This document shows, piece by piece, positions 52,471 to 63,476 of a stretch of DNA of 64,000 nucleotides; position 1 is the first letter of the stretch, and the number at the start of each line of letters is the position of its first letter. A model generated the notes under the pieces. That model had not been told where the DNA came from. It saw nothing but the letters and a program-made list of their open reading frames with translations, and made no database searches. Source of the stretch: Megalonaias nervosa (lineage: Eukaryota > Mollusca > Bivalvia > Unionida > Unionidae); the NCBI GenBank assembly GCA_016617855.1, contig JAECUM010011076.1, positions 1-64,000 on the forward strand, read 5' to 3'. Position numbers and translations under genes: made by a program.

Positions 52471-54698
52471 ATCATTATGACTATGTATATACTTCTTGAA
52501 GTACTCTTGGAATGAAAATATAACTTACAGTTAGGATTGACTGTGCAATTTAAGTCACCATTATCATAACACATGCTGAAAAGAAAATACTTCTCATTAT
52601 ATAATGTGCAGTTAGTGTAATACATTTCTCATAGCATTTAAATATCTGAAAATTAAATGGAGTTTTAATGTCTTAAATTTAAACAGGTCTTTTAATAAAA
52701 TAACTGATAAGAAAATAGAAACATAATGGGAATTATATGAACATGTTTAGTAAAAGGTTTGAATGACTGAATGAAAAATAATAAATCATAAATTTAAGCC
52801 GGCTCAACATTGAGGAAGTTTACACACAACAAACAATAATATCAATCTCTCCATTGTCATCGTAACTGGGAATGATTGTGATTTGCAAATACTTGAATAT
52901 CAGTTTTGCTGTTTTAACCAAGACATTGACAAGAATCATGAGCATGAAAAGGAATGTAAATGAGAATTCTGTGGAATGCTTTACTTCCCCAATGAAATGA
53001 CTTCCAAAAACAGGAACATAAAACTTTGACACAGAATCTCATGTGTGCTGTTATGAGTGGGGAAATCCCAAATAAAGGTCAGAATCAGATGGTGAGAATG
53101 ATGTTTTTCTGAGTTTCTGCCCACAATTTCTTATCCTAAAGGTTGGATTTACACATTTCACACTGACGCATGTGATGCATTATCTTTCTTTCATATTAAA
53201 CCAGGAAAGAGTAGCTGGAGCTGGAGAAATTTGTATCTGGAGAAATATACATGACTGTACAGTATTTCCTGAAAGTGTTAACGTTATTAGAAAGGGAGCA
53301 AAATGTATAGTTAACAATGAAATCTTTGCTGAAAGCAAGGATGACTGTTATGGGCAGGCAAAATACAAAAGTTATAAGAAACACTGCAGATGTTCTTGAA
53401 ACTGTAAGCATAATAATGTCAACCACAGGATCATTGAGTGCTGTCTTTTAGAGCAGAAAAATCCCGCATAGGTAAACTGTACAAGAATGAAGTAACTGTT
53501 TGTCTTTTTGTATGCAATAACATTATTGCAGTTACAGTATGTCTTTCATATAGCATTAATTAATGAAAACGTGCATGTGTATCCTGCTAATCCAAATCAA
53601 ACATCGTCACTGATCTCCACATCTCTCTTTACGTTTCTTTGGATTGACATTATTTCATGCCTAAAGAGTCCATTTTGAATTGACATCATTTTGTGTCTAA
53701 AAAGTCCATATTGAACTGACATCATTTTGTGTCTAAAGAGTCCATTTTGAACTGACATCATTTTGTGTCTAATGAGTCCATTTTGAACTGACATCATTTT
53801 GTGTCTAAAGAGTCCACTTTGAACTGACATCATTTTGTGTCTAAAGAGTCCATTTTGAACTGACGTCATTTTGTGCCTAAAGAGTTCATTTTGGACTGAC
53901 ATCATTTTGTGTCTAAAGAGTCCATTTTGAACTGACATCATTTTGTGCCTAAAGGCTCCATTTTGAACCGACATCATTTTGTGCCTAAAGAGTTCATTTT
54001 GGACTGACATCATTTTGTGTCTAAAGAGTCCATTTTTAACTGACATCATTTTGTGTCTAAAGAGCCCATTTTGAACTGACATCATTTGGTGTCTAAAGAG
54101 CCCATATTTCCATAACAATTTCAATGATATACCATGAGATGTATAAATTTTTTATTAAAAGGAAATGAGGCTTGCCTAGTTTCCTTTTAATGAAAAATTT
54201 ATACAACAAGTGGTATATCACTGATACAGCATACATACTATACATATATTATATTTATATCACATACAAATACATATATTTGCCTTTTGAATGGAGTTAG
54301 ATTGATGAGAGACAACTGTGTATTGACTGGGTGAATGAACTCACATCCCTGCCGAGTGTGTCCAGTACAAAATGTAGTTCTGTCTTTTTGTGCCTATTCA
54401 CAATCACCTTTTCATATTGATAATTTGATTGCTTTCATTTTTGAGTTTCTATTTTTATTCACATTGATTAAATCAACATAAGTTACACTTACGATTTCTA
54501 CATGAAAAAAGCCTACAGACACACTGATTCTTGAATACTGAACGCTCATCAATGCATTGACATACATGTGCAAGGAAATTAGAGTGGAATAGAATCTAAG
54601 CAAAACAATGAACCAACAAGAATTAAAATATTTTAATATATTTAAAGTTGATCTAAGTCATTATTCTGCTTTAATTAACATTACTACTGACCACAAAT

Positions 54699-54734
<36 letters not shown>

Positions 54735-55481
54735 CTCTTTCTCTCTTCTTTTGGTCGGTTTGACATAACATTTACCATCATTCTTCAAAGGTCCAGAGAC
54801 ATTGTGGTATTATATAAGCGAAATCCTCTATTCTTGTCTTTTCATCAATTTTCGCCCTTATCTTGATATGATAGTCAACAGAGATAGAAAGAGAGAGAGG
54901 CGGCCTTTGGATATTTTCATATTTAATTAACATTAATCAATTTTAGCACCATATAATAGGTTTAAGAAACAACAACATCAACAAAGCCTTAAATACATTA
55001 CATATATATGCCCCGTAACCAAGACATTTAAACTTACTGTGTCGGACGGCAATTGCAACTTTGTATCGATGATTATATAAACACTTTAGATAGGTCCCAA
55101 GGAAAGTGTAAACATACTGTTATGAAGAATGATATTGTAGGTGACTTGGTGCAATTTCAGTTTCAAGGTTTTTTATCCAGCCCAATTTCTTTTTCACTCT
55201 CACTCCAGATTTATCCATATTCTGTCCCTTGTGCATGGGAGGGGAAGGCAAAATGGAAAAAGAAGGGGTTGAGATTAAACTGTGTACCATGTTAAATTCA
55301 TTTAGAAAATGGGGATTATTATTACTTTCTATCATTATTTTCATACCTCACTGAAGATTAATGAGCAGAAATTCATCATTGATCTATAGGAATACACCCA
55401 ACAGCACACAGTTCCAAGAATGTTTATGTATGCATATTATTGCACCATGGGTGGATCACACTTTGATATACCAATGGTATT

Positions 55482-55531
<50 letters not shown>

Positions 55532-58500
55532 GTAACTTAAGTGGATGAATAACATGGGTCATGCTGATCTTAGAAAGTTGGCCGATTTGCACATTTAAAA
55601 TTAAAAAAACTTCTTTCTATCATTCTGGGTACAGTGATATTCAAAGGACCCACATAAACATTTGATACTACATTCATTGGACTCTAATATACTAACCAGG
55701 TCTCACACGGGTTTGTTGGTGATGGAATTGTTATGTTCTTCTGTACAGGATTGCCTGCTGAATCATAGCAGGGGCAATCATTTTCTGGGATACAAGTGCC
55801 ATCCATATCCACCATTCCAGCAGGGCAGACACAACCAGGTACACAGGTGTCTGATTCAACACATGTAGACTCTTTCCTCTTTGTTAAACAATTGAGATCA
55901 CAAGATGATGCACAAACAATATACACCCTGCCACCTGGACAGTCTGTTAAATGATAAGAAATAAATAACATGAAACAAGTTATTAATTTGATTTAAAAAT
56001 GTGTATAAATAATTTTAGATTTTGCCAAATACATGATTAAGTAATGGGGTAGGCAATGTACTATCTATTTAAACTTTGAATAATTAACTTACTGAAGATA
56101 TTGCCTACTGCCAATTTACTGGCATTTACTGAATATTATCTGCAAAGAAAAATATGCACTTTTTGGGGTGGGTGGGTTTAAAACTGGTTTACTTTTGCAA
56201 TACATACCTGCTCTTACTGCTTTGCTATATCTTTACCTGGCAATAGTCCCCATTCCAAGGATGTTATTCCCTCCACCAATTAATAATATGAGGTCTTTAA
56301 TGTTAAACAACATAATCCCAGTGTGATAACTCGGTCAATAATCAGAATATCATCTTTCTTTAGACCTGGACTGAAGAACATCAGAGTGGGAAGGGAGGAG
56401 GAAATATTGCCATAATGGAAGGTAAGTATTACATAACTGAAATTAAGTTTAACCCTCATCCAACTCATTTTAAAAGCACTAATACTCTGTCTGCTATTAT
56501 CATGTTGCTGAACTTTCCAGTCCAGTGAAGGCTTATGGCTGAATATTAGCTGTTAAATGAACTTACCATTATTTGTCAGTTGGATGTTTTAATACAACTG
56601 TTACTGTAGATTGGCTTGACGGCTTGTTGGGTCAATACAATTGGGCCCAATGCATAAACAACCTCTCTGATGCAACACTGATCAAAGTAAAATGATGTGA
56701 AAATGTGAGATCTCCAGAATGCAGCTTTCATAACATCACCCAGAGGAATGATTTAAAATAGGCCTAAAATGTGGCAAGAATCCTGACCTCATAGGCTTTT
56801 CCTCTCATGAAAGAGAAATCCTTATTGATGAGAGACTGATAAGCTCTTTTAGATGTTCAAACATTCCACCTTCAAACCGTGGCTCCCCAAATATCCGAAA
56901 TACCTTTAAGTGGGTGAATACCATGGTCACATCCTTTAATTTTCTCTTTTGAGTTAGGTAAAAGAGTTGCAAAACCCTTGATCATCCCCAACACAGATAC
57001 AACTGAGACTGGGGATTGCAATAGGAGCAAACGCTAGAGGGATGCTGCTTCCTGACCAGAGACACAAGATGACAAAGAAAAGGGACTGAATCATAGTTTC
57101 CAAAGAACCATATTAACAATACTTTTTACTGACATAGCATGGATTTCATTAATTCTCCTCTTCCACCTTGGCTTTGATGAGTGAGGGACTGGTCTCCAGA
57201 GCTCAAGTACCTAATCAGTCCTGAAGGATGTAAGTTAGAGCCTTTAATAAAGCCCACAGGGAAATTACAATTGTTACAGTGGTTTCATCAATAGCTCTTA
57301 ATGATTATAGCACTCACCTTTAACGACCACTGCCATCTCACCTCAGTACATGTGGGTTCAAGTCTTGGGCTCAGCCAGTGTGAGTATGGGAGAAAGCTTG
57401 TCATTAGTTTCCTATCGTTTGGTGGTTATTAATGGAATTTTCCTGGATTCTTCCTTCACCAGTTATACAGGCTGCAACGTATAACCTATCATGTGCTGAT
57501 AAATGGTGTCAAACCCACCACCACAACAACAACCATTACAAGCTGTGATTTGACTCATCTTCCAGAAATGGACCAAAGTTTATGCATGTGCAATTTTGAG
57601 GAAAGGGCAACAGTTACAAACCCTCTCCAGAACACACATTCTTATGTTCAAAATGATTAGCATTTTTTTGTGTATTAACCTACATCAGCATACACTGAAC
57701 TTGACATAGGTGTTTTGGTCAAATATATATCCATGTTAATTTTTAATAGATTCTTCTTAATACAGTTTCTTTAAAGTTAAATAAAAATTGTATAATGCAC
57801 AAAGACATTTGTATAAGTGCAACTTTAAACTAACTTGACAGATTTCTCAAATATCAATCCTTTTCAAATGACAAATTTCATTAAAAGTTTGCATGATATG
57901 CGTTCATGCATGCCCTGGCAGCATCTCTGGTTAATGCTGATATGAGTCTATACAGTTAATACAGTTTCTTTAAAGTTAAATAAAAATTGTATAATGCACA
58001 AAGACATTTGTATAAGTGCAACTTTAAACTAACTTGACAGATTTCTCAAATATCAATCCTTTTCAAATGACAAATTTCATTAAAAGTTTGCATGATATGC
58101 GTTCATGCATGCCCTGGCAGCATCTCTGGTTAATGCTGATATGAGTCTATACTGGTGTAAATCAACACATTTACTCTGTAGTAAACTCATGAAATTCTCA
58201 GTTATAATGGATAAAAATGTCATCTACCACTCATCTATCAGAAATTATTTTACAACATATTCATTCTTCCTCTTTTGGACTACTGTTTCACAATCTGGGA
58301 AAATAAAATTGATAGTAATATTGAAACAATCTACAAACTTCAATAAAGGGCAGCAAGGATTGTCCAGTATTGACAATTTGAGACACCATCCAAAATTCTA
58401 TTCTCAGCATTTAAATTACTGAAATCTGAAAAAGATTAGCCTAATGCAAGTCTGGACTAATGTTCAAAATAAAGAATTAACATTTTTCAGCAATGTTTGC

Positions 58501-58826
58501 ATGGTATATTTCAATGTAAGTCAGAAGAACAATACCAAGGACTTAAACTGAGAACAATTACCAATGATAATTGCTGAATACCATTTCCAAAAACAAATAT
58601 GGAATGAACTGTCCAAAACCATAAGATCAGAAACAAATCAAAATTTAAAAACAAAATCATTTGACACTTGTTTTAAAAGAGCGTTATCATTGTAGACATT
58701 AAAATATATGCAAACAAATTTACTCTGTTAATGCATATCATATATTTTTTGTGTTTTTATATTTAATGCATTGAGAGGTCTTCAGGGCAGAATAGCATGC
58801 ATATCTCAGTTACCCTCATAAAGTTA

Positions 58827-58870
<44 letters not shown>

Positions 58871-61800
58871 ACTGTTCTTCATGTTTGGTAAATGGTGTTT
58901 GGTGGCTGGTGCTTGGATTTTGGTCAGAAGTGCTAAGTGCTCTCTCAACAGTAACACCATAATCCAAACCCTGTGATTGACACACTGGTGCACATTTGGT
59001 GAATGTCACTTGTAACATCATGAAGTGAATGCAGACCTGCCAACCCTAACAAGAAGTTCTAAGTATGGCAGTTGATATATTTCCATAAGGTTGACCAATT
59101 TTCAGGAAGGTGTAACAAAATAATATGTACTACTATTGTCACACTGGAAAACATGAAAGAGTTTAGAAATGTGATCTGAGACTCATACAGTACACATAAA
59201 TCTTGTAAAGTAAACTTAGACCTTAAGTACCCCCAATACAGTTTCAAAAACTAGTTCCAAACCCCCTCAAGCTCAATGGCTTCTTGCCATCTCCCAACTT
59301 GATGTAATCCTTTAGTGGTTTCTTTCAATTTCACATGGCGATGTTACTTATCTCTTCCACCATAAAACATAATAAAATTAATACACAATTTTCAATACAT
59401 GCAATTGCTGCACTTCCTGCATTTCTTGCAAGAACATGGCATACTGGGCCTTTTACCTTGAAAATGTGTTTGTTTGCTGGATGCCATTTTTAGAAAATGC
59501 TATAAGCAACAGCTTGATAATGCAGATGTTTAACATAAAAAAATATCAGCAGTTTTAAGCATCTGATGTACTATTGTAAAGTTAGTGTGGTTCATCACCA
59601 ATTCTGCTAATTCCAATATGAAATTAAGGTTCAAACACACACAAACCAATATATGAATTTGATTGCAATGATAACATTTGCCATACTATTTGCTATTATT
59701 CCTTATTTAGTAGTATTTCAGTAAGACTTATGGCCATATTGTAAGAGTTTGCAGGGCTGGGCCTGAGCGACTGACTAATTCAAATATTGTTTTTGAAGCA
59801 TGAACAGCTGTTTACCAGCCAACTTGTGTACAAGAAGTCAATTCTCTATGTTACAGTCATCAATAAATAGTAAAATTTGTGTTTTATCAAGGTGCATTTT
59901 TGTAACATTTCATATTATTACATAAGAACGTAATTTAAGGGTAACTCAAGAAAACTTGTTGTCAAACCATTAGGGTTGGCAGGTCTGTGAATGGTGTTGA
60001 ATGTCTGATGCCTGGTGCCAGGTTGCCAACTACCCGGTGCCTGATTACACACGCTCTATAACTGTCACTTGACACATTCCTCAGTGCCGAATGATTGTCA
60101 TCTAGCATATTACTAAGTGCCCAGATGCAGGGCAGTGACTAGTAAGATGACGTAGATCCCATTGTATTCTGGGAATTTGACCCCAATGAATGAGATCTAA
60201 ATTCAATTCCAGGTCTATTAAAGCAAGATGATGACTGCACTTCCCTTGTATCGGGAGGGTGTGATCCACTACATTGCTCTGGCAACTAGCCTATTTTGGG
60301 AAGTGCTGAGGATTTCTAACTCAATCACCCTACCAAGTGGAAGCAAGTGACATCTTTATTACAAATGTCTCTCTCATAGAGGATGGCAAAGTCTGAATAC
60401 AGGGAAATGCTTTTTCCTGTACTTTGAATGGAGAGAGTTACCTTGAGATGAAAAGGATGCAGCAAGACCCCTTTCCCTGGTCTTATAGGCTTAGTCACTT
60501 TCTGCTAAATCCCAGAGCTAGTTGGTACTTTGTGTGCCCACTCTGCTTCTGTATGCCCACATTTATAAACACCTTGAGGCATTACTGAAGGTTGAAAGGA
60601 ATATAAGACATAAAAGAACAAACTGGAATGATTGGGTAGGAATTACATACACTGACACCAGTTACCATTAGGGAGATGAAAGACAAGTAGCATCCCTTTG
60701 ATAGAGATATATTCAAAACCCTCAAAATAAAAAAGGAACATTGACACATGAAAATAAGACAACCACTGGGAGAAAATAAAAACAAATTAGCACAAAAAGG
60801 ATATGATTGTTAGTAAAAATGCAAATAGACAACGAAGTGCTGAGTGCCCAAGAGACATGCAGAAATGCATGGATTCCAAAGAAAAAGAAGGATGATATTT
60901 CAATTATTGGAAGCAAACTGAGGTATCAAACTTGGATAATGTTGCTTTTGTTCTAGCTGTCCAATTTACTCATTGAAGTAGGAAATAATGTCATTAGACT
61001 GGGGACTTGTGCAAGGAAAAGATATTGCTATGCAATAATGATAGGTAATGAAGTCAGGATTTTTTTCTCACTAAATCCACAGGATCACCAACATAAAACT
61101 TTTACTGATCTTGCCTAATTTCACTGATCCTGCTAAAACTGAACAGAAGCCAGGTCAGTTTCTAATCCAGCAACTATTATTCATTAACACAACCACAAAG
61201 CAATAATAACTGTATCACACCAACATGACTCAAGAATGAAGCTCCCCATGCACTTCCCTATTTCTCCAAATACACAGTGCAGAAAGTGCACAATCTCCCC
61301 TTGGTCATACTTCTACCACTTATTTTGATTGTCCAAGTATTTCTCGCACTTTCATAGCCTCTTCTCTTATTCATATTTGCAATCATGCTCTCTCTTGTCA
61401 TTGATATTCTGCTATTTGGGTGGCTACTTTGATATAAATCTCCTAGCACACTGTTGTTATAACTCTCGATTATTTGTTGAGATGGCAAAGGTGACCTTTT
61501 AAGATTAGTCAATACTAGCTTGAGACCCAGTATCTTTTGTTATAATAGTAATAAAATCTGTGCTTGGGAGACAATACATAAGGCTAATTCCATGTGCATG
61601 AGGACTGTTTTGACAATAATCACACAAATTTATTTGGTGAGTGAAGGAGTGATTTAACACTTGTCCATGTGCAATGCAAACATTTATTATACCTCTTCAA
61701 GTGCAGTATGGCATAGATAATCAATTAACATAACAGATAAATTACTCATTAAAGGGAATGCTGACTCATGACCACTTCTTAACAGTCATAATAGTAACAG

Positions 61801-63439
61801 TTATAACAGTAACTGGTGTTAATGTTGGCTGTTTTTCTGATCTGTCAGCAAAGTCAAAACTGCAGGATAGGGGATTTGTGTTATGTTCAAGCTGTGGTAT
61901 GGTATTTTTGCAAACTAAAATGGTTTTTCCCACTATCAAATGCCAGGATACTAGAAATTTTTCTTACTCTTATTCTAAAGAAGAAGCAAGTTGTACAACA
62001 TTTAATCCATGTGATTACACAATCTTTTTTCTGTGCAAAATATTTGGTATTTGCAGATAAAGGTTACACATTTTAAGTAATGAACATGTTTATTTTCTTT
62101 GCTTCCAATGCAAATACTGCACAGATTTCAGAATCAAAAATGGTGTGGTAACCTCTTGCCTAATGTAACTGGTGCAGTTCCTCTAACCTGAAAAATATGT
62201 TCAACACATAGACAAAACTACAGATGTGGTTTGTTCTGAGTAGGCAGATAGAATGAGTTTTATATGGCAGTTGAATGTCGAGGCCATCAGGCCAGATGTA
62301 ATTCCTACAGCATATCCAATGTGTTCTTTTCCCGGACTAAAAAACCCCAAACACTTATGTATTTGCTATTTTATAGCATATGTTGCATATCCTTATATCA
62401 CACACTCTTTTGCTTAATTTTTGTATATTTAAAGAAATAATTAGGCATTTGGTATTTTATGAATGATCAGTCATGAATGAAGCTTGAGCTTCTGTAGGCC
62501 TATATGTAAACTGTGCAACTGAGCCATCTCTCATAATCTGCACTGCATAAATCAATTTACGATTTAGCTTTGAATTTTTATAAATGTTGTATGGAACATA
62601 TTATTTGATTTAACCTGCAGTCACACGCAAGTTGATTTTGTCCCCTCTCAAACGGAATTAATATTTTGGACCAGCAAGTGACCCATTTTACCTACAGAAC
62701 AGCCACAAGGCTAATTGCACAGACTAATATTAATTAAATATATTATATATTCAATCTTATACAAAAATCTTGTTAATTTACAGCACATTCAAACTATCTA
62801 TTTTTATGTTTTCTTTTAATGCAAGAGATAAAATGATGCATTGAACTTGAAGTGATAACTGAAGAATATTATTTTGAGAAATCAAAGATTCTGTCTTTTT
62901 TTTAACATGTGGATTGGAATTTCAACATCAATTTGGATATATTTTTAAAAAGAAAATTCAAACAATGTTGCAAAATTGTTTTGTATTCTACTTAAACAGT
63001 CACAAGAATTTAATAGCTTTAAATATTAACATACTATTCCCTTCATTTGCCTCAGTGTGGAAAATGTCTAACCAACATTGTAACAAGATGGAATTCTTCT
63101 CAATTTGCATCACAAGCAAAACAGGTGATACTCTCTGTGACATTTCAACCTTTGTTGTAAATGTTTGTCAGATTTATCCTTTGATTTGCTAAAAGTTTCA
63201 ACTCCTTGGTAATTTTAATAGACAAATTGCAAATCCTTACAGTTAAACTTACTCCTTAAAAGAATTATAAATCCATGGACCATATGTTTGAAACTTTGAA
63301 GCTGAAATGGATTTTAGCTAAGTTTGGGAATTTTAAAAAATATGGGGGCATAGTTTTCTACAAATGAAGTGCATTTTTACTCATGCCTTGAATCTTCCCA
63401 TGACTCCCTGAATGTTTTTGTCCAGCAGCAAAGCATGTG

Positions 63440-63476
<37 letters not shown>

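Noticed and set aside
60582..60916. Hydrophobic minus frames suggesting membrane protein
   Set aside because: Overlapping short frames in AT-rich intron, no signal-peptide cleavage context, no splice sites, no known domain.
61758..62060. 100-codon plus frame with several cysteines
   Set aside because: Cysteine spacing matches no module; a second overlapping frame (61816-62076) is equally long, as expected by chance.
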